Shown piece by piece: positions 36,486 through 43,487 of a DNA stretch of 64,000 nt. The notes below the pieces were generated by a model. The model saw nothing but the letters and a program-made list of their open reading frames with translations. It was not told the origin of the DNA and ran no database searches. Within the stretch, counting starts at the first letter, position 1, and each line of letters starts with the position of its first letter. Source of the DNA: Alphaproteobacteria bacterium (GTDB lineage Bacteria > Pseudomonadota > Alphaproteobacteria > Rs-D84 > CACZYB01); assembly GCA_016297965.1 (NCBI GenBank), contig JAEDDP010000001.1:1-64000 (forward strand). Direction: 5' to 3'. The position numbers were made by a program, and so were the translations under genes.

Positions 36486-37241
36486 TTATATTTTACCGTC
36501 CAATTTGTTTTGGATAAGGTTTTGCATAATTCGCATAGTATCTTCTGGACCCTTTACCGAATAGATTGTTCCGCCAAGGTTTACAACTTCGTGTGCAATG
36601 GCATTGTCGTTTCCGGTTGTGTATATGCGGTCGCCAAAGTATGAAATATCATAATCCTTATAATACGTTGCAACCTGTGCCTTATCACATCCCTTTTTCA
36701 CTATATCAACGGAAATTTGTCCGCCGAGGGTCATATTGTATTCAGGGTATTTTTCCTGTAAGTACTTTATAATCCATTGACGTTGACCGTTTCGTTTATC
36801 CCATTCAACATATTCGGCGCGGTCTTCCATAGATGGTTCGCCAATTTCTGGACGACCAAGCATAGTGAAGTTTATCGCGCAGTTGTTGTGAATTTCGTGA
36901 TGGCGAGGGAATGATTTGTGAAACTTCATAGGGCAATTTTGCATAATGTCTTCCAATACTGGTTCAAACATTTTGAAATCAATCACATTATGTGAGTTGT
37001 AAACTTCACGTCCCTGTTTATAAAGGGCATTTCCCATACAACACCAAAATTCGGCGTTTTTGTGGTTTAATAACTCCTCTGGCATTTGTTCCATCATATC
37101 AGAATATGGTGAGCCGGTTGTTATACATAATTTGAAATTGTCGGCAAATTTAACAAGAGTTTCCGCCATTTCGCCAACAATTTTTTTTCGTGCAACGGTA
37201 AGTGTTCCGTCATTATCAGATAAAAAAACTTTTTCTCTCAT
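36486..37241 (-). CDS. Eukaryote-type phosphomannomutase (HAD-IIB)
   Basis: A 251-residue enzyme of the PMM1/PMM2 family, which interconverts mannose-6-P and mannose-1-P. HAD motif I is DNDGT with nucleophile D9 and acid/base D11. The block INFTMLGRPEIGEPSMEDR matches the substrate-cap segment I-N-x-S-P-I-G-R...R of human PMM2, and GGQISVDIVKKGCDKAQ matches GGQISFDVFPKGWDK. Motif IV is FGDRIYTTGNDNAI. Most bacteria instead use the alpha-PGM/PMM fold (ManB), so this form is notable. AAAGGAG precedes ATG 37241. Confidence 0.85.
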   Translation of the reverse strand: MREKVFLSDNDGTLTVARKKIVGEMAETLVKFADNFKLCITTGSPYSDMMEQMPEELLNHKNAEFWCCMGNALYKQGREVYNSHNVIDFKMFEPVLEDIMQNCPMKFHKSFPRHHEIHNNCAINFTMLGRPEIGEPSMEDRAEYVEWDKRNGQRQWIIKYLQEKYPEYNMTLGGQISVDIVKKGCDKAQVATYYKDYDISYFGDRIYTTGNDNAIAHEVVNLGGTIYSVKGPEDTMRIMQNLIQNKLDGKI

Positions 37242-37339
37242 AATATCTCCTTTGTTGGATGGTATTATAATCCTATACCCAAAAAAGAAAAGGAAAAAAG
37301 TTTAATCTCCGACTTTTTGATGGTCGGGGAATGAGGCGG

Positions 37340-37471
37340 TTATTTTTGTTTTGAGTTTGTTATTAAATCAATTGCAATATTGTTTTTTGATTTAAGTTCA
37401 GCATCAAATTCTTTTTTCCAACCATTGAAAAGGTTTTGGAATTTTTCATCAATCATATAACATATTTTCAT
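37340..37471 (-). CDS. Possible small ORF, 43 aa (weak)
   Basis: A complete 43-codon frame on the minus strand, starting MKICYMIDEKFQNLFNGWKK and ending in a lysine-rich tail, of plausible amphipathic composition. No ribosome site precedes the ATG and there is no recognisable family. It may be a remnant. It is listed because it is the only credible frame in the 483-base gap. Confidence 0.2.
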   Translation of the reverse strand: MKICYMIDEKFQNLFNGWKKEFDAELKSKNNIAIDLITNSKQK

Positions 37472-37502
37472 AGAGTCAAGCAAAATTTTTGTCTAAAAAA
37501 GA

Positions 37503-37533
37503 TACATACATACATACATACATACATACATAC
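37503..37533. repeat. Tetranucleotide microsatellite (TACA)7-8
   Basis: Seven full TACA units plus TAC, uninterrupted (31 bases). It lies about 40 bases upstream of the -35 box of the HAD-kdsB promoter and is not inside a reading frame. Confidence 0.95.
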
Positions 37534-37573
37534 TGCCTAGCATTTCTGCGGAGTTGAGTTTGTATAATTATCG

Positions 37574-37602
37574 TTGACAAAATTATCTTAATATAGTATA
37601 TT
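37574..37602 (+). promoter_or_regulatory. Sigma70-like promoter for HAD-kdsB
   Basis: TTGACA (37574-37579), 17 bases, TATATT (37597-37602). Transcription would start near 37609, giving a leader of about 115 bases. Confidence 0.75.
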
Positions 37603-37610
37603 GAAGATAT

Positions 37611-37648
37611 AAATTTCCATATTTTGTGAATAAAATTTATGGAAATTT
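37611..37648 (+). promoter_or_regulatory. Perfect 11-pair hairpin in the HAD-kdsB leader
   Basis: AAATTTCCATA (37611-37621) pairs perfectly with TATGGAAATTT (37638-37648). It lies at the extreme 5' end of the predicted transcript and has no T-run, so it may be a stability or regulatory element, or an operator. Confidence 0.5.
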
Positions 37649-37724
37649 GTGAGTATATTATCTTTACAAAAAATTAAAAATATAAGATAATGTGTTTGTT
37701 AATTGGGTATAAAAGGAGAATAAA

Positions 37725-38465
37725 ATGGAAAAGCCAGTTATAAAAAATATTATGTGGGATGTTGATGGTGTTCTTGCGAGTCTTGATCATGCATATTTCA
37801 GATTTTTAAAGGAACATCCAAATTATAAGGATACATACAAAGATTTAAAGTGGGAGGATTTACCAAAGGCTCTTCCTATTGATCCAAAGTTTGGTTCATT
37901 GGAACTTACATCTCATCCAACTATGGGAAAGGCTTTTAATGAGGATTTTTGCCATAATTCCGGCGAAATTTATTTTGACAGACCTCTTTACCCAGATGTT
38001 GTTGATACATTAAAGAAACTTCATCAAAAGGGGTATTTGCAACTTACTATGTCTTCTGGTTTTAATGCCGAAGTGAAAAGAAAAATGATTGCCGATACAT
38101 TGGGTGAGGAACTTTCATTCGTTAATATTGAAGTTGTGGAACATCAAAAATCAACAAAGGATGCCGGTCATGGAAAGGCTATGGTTGGTGAAAAAGAACA
38201 ACGTATTATTGAATGTTTGAAAAAATATAACCTTAAACCGGAAGAAACTGTTTTGGTTGATGACAGAATATTTAACTGTGAAACCGCACTTAAAGTTGGT
38301 ATGCATGCAGTTCGTTGTCGTCCAGGGTTTACAACGGATACACCGGCAGAAATAAAAGCAAAGCTTGATGCCGAAGTAAAAAGTGTTTCCGAATTTAAAG
38401 ATTGGCTTTTGAATAATACTGCTTTTTTGAATGCCGATGAGTTAAATAAACAAAACGAAAGATAG
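37725..38465 (+). CDS. HAD-superfamily hydrolase linked to kdsB
   Basis: A 246-residue HAD protein. Motif I is WDVDGV (nucleophile D12, D14), motif II lies near MSSGF, and the metal motif is VLVDDRIFNCETALKVGM near 184-201. The region between motifs I and II is a helical cap, so it is not the cap-less KdsC (KDO-8-P phosphatase) despite preceding kdsB by 4 bases. Its substrate may still be a sugar phosphate in the same pathway, which is inference. GGAG precedes ATG 37725. Confidence 0.75.
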   Translation: MEKPVIKNIMWDVDGVLASLDHAYFRFLKEHPNYKDTYKDLKWEDLPKALPIDPKFGSLELTSHPTMGKAFNEDFCHNSGEIYFDRPLYPDVVDTLKKLHQKGYLQLTMSSGFNAEVKRKMIADTLGEELSFVNIEVVEHQKSTKDAGHGKAMVGEKEQRIIECLKKYNLKPEETVLVDDRIFNCETALKVGMHAVRCRPGFTTDTPAEIKAKLDAEVKSVSEFKDWLLNNTAFLNADELNKQNER

Positions 38466-38469
38466 GAAA

Positions 38470-39243
38470 ATGAGTAAAGTTATCACTATGATTCCAGTAA
38501 GGATGGCGGCAAGCCGTCTTCCAAACAAACCATTGTTGGATATTAACGGAAAATCAGTTATACAACGTGTTTATGAAAATGTACGAAAGGTTATTCCGGG
38601 TGATGTTGTTATTGCCGCTGGGGACCAAGCAATTGTTGATGAATGTAAGAAATTTGGGGCTTTGTCTGTGCTTACGGATCCAAGTCTTCCAAGTGGTACA
38701 GACAGAATTGCCGTTGCATTAAAGGAAATTGATCCGGATGGGACAAAGTATGATATTGTTGTTAATTTTCAAGGCGATAATATCAATGTTGACCCAAGGG
38801 TGAACCTTCCACTTATTGAAATGGTGGAAAGAACAGGTTGTGATATTGCAACATGTGGTCGTGTGATGACTGATGAAGCGGATATTAACAATCCAAATAT
38901 GGTTAAAATTGTTATGGGTATAAAGGATGGAGAAAAAGAAGGTCGTTGTCTTTACTTTACCCGCGCCCCAGCTCCGTTTATAAGAAATCCGGAAAAGTCA
39001 AAAACACATAATTTTTATCACCATATTGGTATTTATGTGTTTAAGGCATCTGCTCTTCATAAAATGGTATCACTTCCAGTAGGCGTTCTTGAAGATAGAG
39101 AAGCCCTTGAACAACTTCGTGCATTGGAAGCCGGAATGACTATCCGTGCGCAGGTGGTTGATAATATAAAGCTTGTTGAAGAGGCTCCGGCTGATGTGAA
39201 TACACCAGAAGAGTATGAAGAAGCAAAGAAGTGGATTAAATAG
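38470..39243 (+). CDS. kdsB: 3-deoxy-manno-octulosonate cytidylyltransferase (CMP-KDO synthetase)
   Basis: A 257-residue nucleotidyltransferase that activates KDO with CTP for lipopolysaccharide inner core. The N-terminal IPVRMAASRLPNKPLLDINGK matches the KdsB IPAR..S-x-R-x-P-x-K-P-L motif, NFQGDNINVDP corresponds to the QGDEP metal-site loop, and YHHIGIYVFKASAL is a typical KdsB segment. The glutamate of QGDEP is replaced (QGDNI), a small oddity. Its presence implies KDO-containing LPS, so a Gram-negative envelope. Confidence 0.9.
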   Translation: MSKVITMIPVRMAASRLPNKPLLDINGKSVIQRVYENVRKVIPGDVVIAAGDQAIVDECKKFGALSVLTDPSLPSGTDRIAVALKEIDPDGTKYDIVVNFQGDNINVDPRVNLPLIEMVERTGCDIATCGRVMTDEADINNPNMVKIVMGIKDGEKEGRCLYFTRAPAPFIRNPEKSKTHNFYHHIGIYVFKASALHKMVSLPVGVLEDREALEQLRALEAGMTIRAQVVDNIKLVEEAPADVNTPEEYEEAKKWIK

Positions 39244-39268
39244 TTTATCCAACTTTTATAAAAAAAAT

Positions 39269-39300
39269 ATCCCCTTTTTATTTTTAAGAAGGGGATTTTG
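39269..39300. terminator. Bidirectional terminator between kdsB and dnaQ
   Basis: ATCCCCTT (39269-39276) with AAGGGGAT (39289-39296), with A-rich and T-rich flanks on both sides. Confidence 0.75.
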
Positions 39301-39310
39301 ATTTGTAGGT

Positions 39311-40051
39311 TTATGATTGTTGTGGTGTTGCATCGATTTTTGGTTCATCCATATTCCAGATGATGTTCCCCTTTAACTTTGCAACAAATTCGGAATGAAT
39401 TTTTACCTCGGCTTCGCTTGCCGGAAAGAAACGAGGTTCATGAAATTCACGCTTTTGTAAATGTATAGGAGTTTGTGCATTTGCAATTTCAACTTCGTCG
39501 TCCGATTTTTTAAAGAAATCAATTTCCTTTCCCCCAAGAAGTTCAATATAAACTTCGGCAAGAAGACGGGCATCCAAAAGGGCGCCGTGCAAATCACGAT
39601 GGGAATTATCAACACCATATTTTGCACATAGGGCATCAAGATTATGCTTTGAAAGATGGGGATTCTTTTTTCGTGAAATTGCAAGGGTATCAACCATCCT
39701 GTCCCATGAAATTTCAGGACGATTAAGTCGGCGAAGTTCGGCATTTACAAAGTTAATATCAAATGTTGCATTGTGTGCAACCATATTTGCATTGCCGATG
39801 AATTTAAGGAAGTCATCAACAATTTCGGCAAACTTTGGCTTATCAGAAAGAAATTGAGTTGTTAAACCGTGAACGCGGACAACTTCTTCTGGAACTTCAC
39901 GTTCTGGGTTTATGTAAACGTGATATGTTTTTCCGGTTGGTGTGTGATTTATCATTTCCACGCATCCGATTTCAACAATGCGGTCGTCCCCATTGTATTG
40001 AAGTCCGGTTGTTTCGGTATCAAAAACTATTTCACGTAAATTTTCTGTCAT
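39311..40051 (-). CDS. dnaQ: DNA polymerase III epsilon subunit (proofreading exonuclease)
   Basis: A 246-residue DEDDh exonuclease. Exo I is FDTETTG (about 10-16), Exo II is HNATFDINFVN (about 94-104), and Exo III carries the H-x-A-L-x-D-A block as HGALLDARLLAEVY (about 158-171). It removes misinserted nucleotides during replication. Length and order fit DnaQ. The C-terminal about 60 residues, variable in the family, would carry the polymerase-alpha contact. It is divergent from ndk. Confidence 0.95.
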   Translation of the reverse strand: MTENLREIVFDTETTGLQYNGDDRIVEIGCVEMINHTPTGKTYHVYINPEREVPEEVVRVHGLTTQFLSDKPKFAEIVDDFLKFIGNANMVAHNATFDINFVNAELRRLNRPEISWDRMVDTLAISRKKNPHLSKHNLDALCAKYGVDNSHRDLHGALLDARLLAEVYIELLGGKEIDFFKKSDDEVEIANAQTPIHLQKREFHEPRFFPASEAEVKIHSEFVAKLKGNIIWNMDEPKIDATPQQS

Positions 40052-40110
40052 AATCTTGTATGATACAAAGAATATGAATGTTTTGCAAGGAACTTTTTTA
40101 CTTTAATTTG

Positions 40111-40139
40111 TTGCGAATTTTTACCCCTTATCGTATAAT
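40111..40139 (+). promoter_or_regulatory. Promoter for ndk-xseB
   Basis: TTGCGA (40111-40116), 17 bases, perfect TATAAT (40134-40139), 35 bases before the ndk ATG. Confidence 0.7.
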
Positions 40140-40173
40140 TTATATATATTTTAATCACAGAAAGGAGATTGTT

Positions 40174-40716
40174 ATGTTAGAAAGAACTCTTGTTATTTTA
40201 AAACCAGATGCAGTGCAAAGAAAACTTTGTGGAAAGATTATTTCTATTTTTGAAGATGCCGGCTTTAATATTGTTAAGGCAAAGTTGCTTACTCCATCAA
40301 AGGACCTTGTTGAACGTCATTATCCAAATAATAACAACTGGTTTATTGGTGCCGGAAATAAATCTATTTCAAATTTTAAGGAACAAGGGCTTGATATAAA
40401 AGAAGTAATGGGTAGTGAAGATCCCCTTGAAATTGGAAAGACAATAAAAAAATGGTTGGTTGAATATATGACTTCTGGTCCAGTGATGGCAATGGTTTTG
40501 GAAGGAAACAATGCCGTTAAAAATGTACGAAAAATGTGCGGAAATACTATTCCTTCAAATGCAGATCCATCAACAATTCGCGGAAGATTTTCAATTGATT
40601 CATCCGATGTTGCAAATGCCGAACACAGACCGGTTAGCAACCTTATACATGCAAGTGGTGAAGTGGATGAAGCAAACTATGAAATTTCATTGTGGTTTGG
40701 AAGTGAGAACGTTTAA
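40174..40716 (+). CDS. ndk: Nucleoside diphosphate kinase, long form with insertions
   Basis: A 180-residue NDK, against about 140 for most bacterial enzymes. K10 in ILKPDAV, the MTSGPV segment and the catalytic-histidine block LIHAS (H159) are present. The extra length comes from about 30 residues around 52-92 and about 10 before LIHAS. The enzyme balances NTP pools by a phosphohistidine mechanism. ATG 40174 follows AAAGGAG and fits the promoter; an upstream in-frame ATG at 40078 would precede the promoter. xseB starts on the base after its stop. Confidence 0.93.
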   Translation: MLERTLVILKPDAVQRKLCGKIISIFEDAGFNIVKAKLLTPSKDLVERHYPNNNNWFIGAGNKSISNFKEQGLDIKEVMGSEDPLEIGKTIKKWLVEYMTSGPVMAMVLEGNNAVKNVRKMCGNTIPSNADPSTIRGRFSIDSSDVANAEHRPVSNLIHASGEVDEANYEISLWFGSENV

Positions 40717-40965
40717 ATGTTTGAAGATATAAAAAATTTATCATTTGAGGAAGCCTTACAGGAGCTTGAAACCATAATAAAGAAGATGGAAAATGGGGAG
40801 GTGAAGCTTTCGGATTCCGTTTCCCTTTATGAACGTGGAATTGCCCTTAAAAATCATTGTGAGGAAGTTTTGAAGTCGGCAAAGTTGAAAATTGAAAAAA
40901 TCCAACTTAAACCAATGGAAAATGGTGATACCGAATTTGAAACGGTTCCATTTGATGTAAAATAA
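40717..40965 (+). CDS. xseB: Exodeoxyribonuclease VII small subunit
   Basis: An 82-residue XseB with the family core [21 protein letters not shown], then [14 protein letters not shown] and the coiled-coil end. It supports the large subunit XseA in degrading single-stranded DNA. It directly abuts ndk (stop-start with no gap), so translation is probably coupled. The acidic C-terminal extension (about 65-82) is usual. Confidence 0.95.
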   Translation: MFEDIKNLSFEEALQELETIIKKMENGEVKLSDSVSLYERGIALKNHCEEVLKSAKLKIEKIQLKPMENGDTEFETVPFDVK

Positions 40966-41013
40966 AAAATGTTGTTTGTAATTGGGGATGGATTGCCCTT
41001 CCCAAAATATTAT

Positions 41014-41046
41014 CCCCCAGTTTCTAAGTGTAGTCTGGGGGAAATT
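41014..41046. terminator. Terminator between xseB and PAP2 gene
   Basis: CCCCCAG (41014-41020) pairs with CTGGGGG (41035-41041), followed by AAATTTTT. It can serve both converging genes. Confidence 0.65.
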
Positions 41047-41047
41047 T

Positions 41048-41590
41048 TTAAAATTTTGTTTTATATTGAAGTATTGTTTCATCACCGGTTGATGTAAGTG
41101 AAAGTTTGTTTTCACTGTCCACAAAAATCCAGGTTGATAATCCGGCAAGTCCGGCACCGGCGATTACATCCCGTGGATGATGTCTTTTTGCATCAACCCG
41201 TGAATATGCAACAACGGTTGCCAAAGTGTATGGGATTACTGCCTGTTTTAATCCATATCTTTTGTGTATGAATGTGGCTCCACTGAATGCACCGGCGGAA
41301 TGTCCACTTGGGAATGAGTCTTTTTTATCCCCTTCTTCGTAATCCGGACGCTTTTGTTTTGTTGCCTTTTTTAATACTTCAGAGGCAAATTGTGTCGTAA
41401 GTACGGATTGCCAAAATTCGGAAACTCCTTCATCCGTATCTTCTTTTACCGCCAATCCAAGGGCATAGGCGGGAATCATAACTGTCAGATTGTCGCCTAT
41501 TTCCCGAAGTCCGCGGGCGGTTGCCTCGGTTGTGAAAGTTGATAAAGTAAGCAACATTAAAGTTGCCTTTATGTTTGTTGTTTTAGACAT
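41048..41590 (-). CDS. PAP2-family phosphatase, exported
   Basis: A 180-residue type-2 phosphatidic-acid phosphatase. The three catalytic motifs are present: K...RP at about 75-82, PSGH at 94-97 and SR....H..D at 130-141. A signal-like N-terminus suggests a periplasmic or outer-membrane location, and there are few membrane helices, as in soluble PAP2 acid phosphatases. Candidates are dephosphorylation of lipid phosphates or undecaprenyl pyrophosphate. A perfect GGAGG ribosome site precedes ATG 41590, and upstream lies a long structured leader ending in a terminator. Confidence 0.85.
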   Translation of the reverse strand: MSKTTNIKATLMLLTLSTFTTEATARGLREIGDNLTVMIPAYALGLAVKEDTDEGVSEFWQSVLTTQFASEVLKKATKQKRPDYEEGDKKDSFPSGHSAGAFSGATFIHKRYGLKQAVIPYTLATVVAYSRVDAKRHHPRDVIAGAGLAGLSTWIFVDSENKLSLTSTGDETILQYKTKF

Positions 41591-41591
41591 T

Positions 41592-41841
41592 GCTAACCTC
41601 CTTTTTTTGTTAAAAAAAAGACTTCTAGTTAATAGAAGTCGGGAAGTTAATCAGTCAGATATTACAATGACCTCGCTACTTTTAGATAGAACTATCCTGT
41701 TGTATAATAGCGACTTCCCGATATGTGCAATATCGGGACATTGTTAAAAAGTAATGCCAAAGCATTAGTAATATCGGGTGATTAAGCCCATCTTTACTAA
41801 CTATGTCTTATCCCTTTTTCGGGGATGGGTAAAGGTTAGCA
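41592..41841 (-). promoter_or_regulatory. Structured mRNA leader of the PAP2 gene: candidate riboswitch or attenuator
   Basis: Read on the minus strand, about 250 bases of hairpins precede the PAP2 ribosome site. Pairings (plus-strand positions): 41797-41801 with 41835-41839; 41810-41814 with 41822-41826; 41752-41757 with 41762-41767; 41717-41724 with 41730-41737; 41664-41669 with 41739-41744; 41640-41647 with 41713-41720. Several exclude each other. The last element is a terminator (41612-41640). The first element AGGTTAGCA (41833-41841) is fully complementary to the ribosome-site region (41591-41599). I know no riboswitch class with this layout. Confidence 0.55.
41612..41640 (-). terminator. 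Intrinsic terminator inside the PAP2 leader
   Basis: On the minus strand an eight-pair stem (41633-41640 with 41620-41627, loop of five) is followed by eight T (41612-41619). It ends only about 13 bases before the ribosome site of the PAP2 gene, so full expression requires read-through. Confidence 0.85.
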
Positions 41842-41923
41842 GTTTTGGTTTGGAAATACAAGCTTTTTTAATTTGCGATATTTTTGTGTGGAGGGGATTT
41901 TTTCCGTTATTTGCATTTTTCAA

Positions 41924-41952
41924 TTGATTTTAAAAACTAAATAATATATAAT
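41924..41952 (+). promoter_or_regulatory. Promoter for tRNA-Met
   Basis: TTGATT (41924-41929), 17 bases, TATAAT (41947-41952), 17 bases before the tRNA 5' end. Confidence 0.75.
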
Positions 41953-41969
41953 TGCGAAATATATTTTGT

Positions 41970-42046
41970 GGGAATATAGCTCAGTTGGTTAGAGCTACCC
42001 GCTCATAACGGGTCGGTCGTTGGTTCGAGTCCATCTATTCCCACCA
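41970..42046 (+). tRNA. tRNA-Met (CAT), elongator type
   Basis: A 77-base tRNA with acceptor GGGAATA/TATTCCC, anticodon loop ctCATaa and encoded CCA (42044-42046). The anticodon stem is acccg/cgggt, without the three G:C pairs GGG/CCC of initiator tRNA, so an elongator Met is likely. A lysidine-modified tRNA-Ile(CAT) cannot be fully excluded. Confidence 0.9.
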
Positions 42047-42174
42047 TTCTTTCTTTCTTAATTGTTGGTTGGCACATCTTTGGATGTGTTTTTTTATTTG
42101 CCTTTTATCCGAAATATGATATTATTGTCGTGTTAAAGGTGGTTGCCTTTGAAAATATTTAACAGGAGGGGTAA

Positions 42175-42684
42175 TTGAAAATCGGATTGTTTAAAAGAAA
42201 GCGGTTGACCGTTGAAGAAAAAAGTTTAATGAGGGAAAAGAAGAAAAAATATGTTGTGGAGTGTATGACAAAAAAATATTTTCAATTTTCAGGTCGCGCT
42301 TCGGATTTGGAATGGTTTTCTTTTTATTGGTTGGTATTTCCTTTTTTAACTGCTATTTTGGGTGGTTTGCTTCCCTCAATTATAATTTTAAGTTTAGATC
42401 TCAAATCTTTTATTTTGCCTTTGTTTGCACGTGTGTCGGTTGTGTGTTCGTCATTGTTGGCATTGGTTGTGTTAATACCTTTTGCATCGGTTTGTGTAAG
42501 ACGGTGGCATGATATTGGTCTTTCCGGATGGTGGTTGTTATTGTTAGTAATTACTATGTTTGGTTGGATGTTTTATGTTAATTTGTATCCTTTGTTAAAG
42601 CTTTCGCTTTTCATACTTTTCCTTGATTCATTCTTTATAAAAGGAGAGAAGTTTAAAAACAAGTATGGCGATATGCCGGAATAA
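42175..42684 (+). CDS. DUF805 family membrane protein
   Basis: A 169-residue membrane protein. The DUF805 hallmarks are FSGRASDLEWFSFYW at about 40-54 and RRWHDIGLSGWWLLLL at about 114-129, with about four helices. The function is unknown; the family is widespread in Proteobacteria. The N-terminal 30 residues are strongly basic. The start is TTG 42175, supported by AGGAGGGG ten bases upstream. Confidence 0.82.
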   Translation: MKIGLFKRKRLTVEEKSLMREKKKKYVVECMTKKYFQFSGRASDLEWFSFYWLVFPFLTAILGGLLPSIIILSLDLKSFILPLFARVSVVCSSLLALVVLIPFASVCVRRWHDIGLSGWWLLLLVITMFGWMFYVNLYPLLKLSLFILFLDSFFIKGEKFKNKYGDMPE

Positions 42685-42711
42685 ATTTGTAAGATTTAAT
42701 TCTTTAATTTC

Positions 42712-42740
42712 TTGCATTAAAAAATAAAGCACCTTATACT
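42712..42740 (+). promoter_or_regulatory. Promoter for the TetR-family gene
   Basis: TTGCAT (42712-42717), 17 bases, TATACT (42735-42740), 25 bases before the ATG. Confidence 0.7.
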
Positions 42741-42756
42741 GTTTAGTTATAGGGTG
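42730..42756. promoter_or_regulatory. Palindromic operator overlapping the TetR promoter
   Basis: CACCTTATA (42730-42738) and TATAGGGTG (42748-42756) match in inverted orientation at eight of nine positions, nine bases apart, covering the -10 box and start site. This is the position and form expected of an autorepression site for the TetR-family protein. Confidence 0.5.
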
Positions 42757-42764
42757 TTTTTATT

Positions 42765-43385
42765 ATGGCAAAAGATTCAAAAAATAAAATTTTAAAGGTT
42801 GCGATAAAGGAATTTGCAAATAAGGGGTATAATTCTGCTTCTACACGTGATATTTGTGCAAATGCCGGTGTGAATATTTCTTCTATTGCCTATTATTTCA
42901 AAAGTAAACGCGGACTTTATGAGGAAGTCCTTAAAATCGTGGTGGAAAAACTTAATGCCTATTTGGGTGATATTGTAAGTGAGTTTGCTGTGCTTAAACA
43001 AAAATTTCCGGCTCCAAAGGAAAGCTATGAAATGTTAAAGCGTATTTTCCATAAGTTTATTGAGGGAATTTGTATACCTGAACTTCCACACGATATTACG
43101 ACTATCTATTTGTTGGAGTATGTACGACCATCCGATTCATTCCATATTTTTGAAGATGGGCTTAATAAAGTATATATGCCGATTGTAAGAGAACTTCTTG
43201 TTGATGCGAATGAGGGTAGGGTTGCCGAGGCGGAGGCGAACCTTTATGCCTTTATTCTTTTTTCACAGATTTTCAATTTGGCAGTGCGAAAAGATGGCAT
43301 TTTAAAGATTATGAATTGGAAAAATTATTCAAAAGGTGAAATTGAAACACTTTGCAAGGTTGTTGATAACGGCTTGATTATATAG
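42765..43385 (+). CDS. TetR-family transcriptional regulator (CecR/DUF1956-like)
   Basis: A 206-residue repressor. The N-terminal TetR helix-turn-helix is complete: IKEFANKGYNSASTRDICANAGVNISSIAYYFKSKRGLYEEVL (about 14-56). The long C-terminal ligand domain and the YYF-x-S-K-x-G-L-Y variant recall the CecR/DUF1956 subgroup. A palindrome overlapping its promoter suggests autorepression. A fadL-type porin gene follows 100 bases downstream with its own promoter, so control of fatty-acid or hydrophobic-compound uptake is a reasonable guess. Confidence 0.88.
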   Translation: MAKDSKNKILKVAIKEFANKGYNSASTRDICANAGVNISSIAYYFKSKRGLYEEVLKIVVEKLNAYLGDIVSEFAVLKQKFPAPKESYEMLKRIFHKFIEGICIPELPHDITTIYLLEYVRPSDSFHIFEDGLNKVYMPIVRELLVDANEGRVAEAEANLYAFILFSQIFNLAVRKDGILKIMNWKNYSKGEIETLCKVVDNGLII

Positions 43386-43424
43386 GCTTTTTCTCTTTTT
43401 TTATGTAAAAATTCAAACAAACGC

Positions 43425-43452
43425 TTGATTTATTTTTTTTTAGGTGTATAGT
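43425..43452 (+). promoter_or_regulatory. Promoter for fadL-like gene
   Basis: TTGATT (43425-43430), 16 bases, TATAGT (43447-43452), 36 bases before the ATG. Confidence 0.55.
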
Positions 43453-43487
43453 CCTATTATTCTTTTAACGAAAAATAAAGGTTTATT

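Noticed and set aside
37503..37533. CRISPR-like array
   Set aside because: The repeats are 4 bases long without spacers, so this is a microsatellite.
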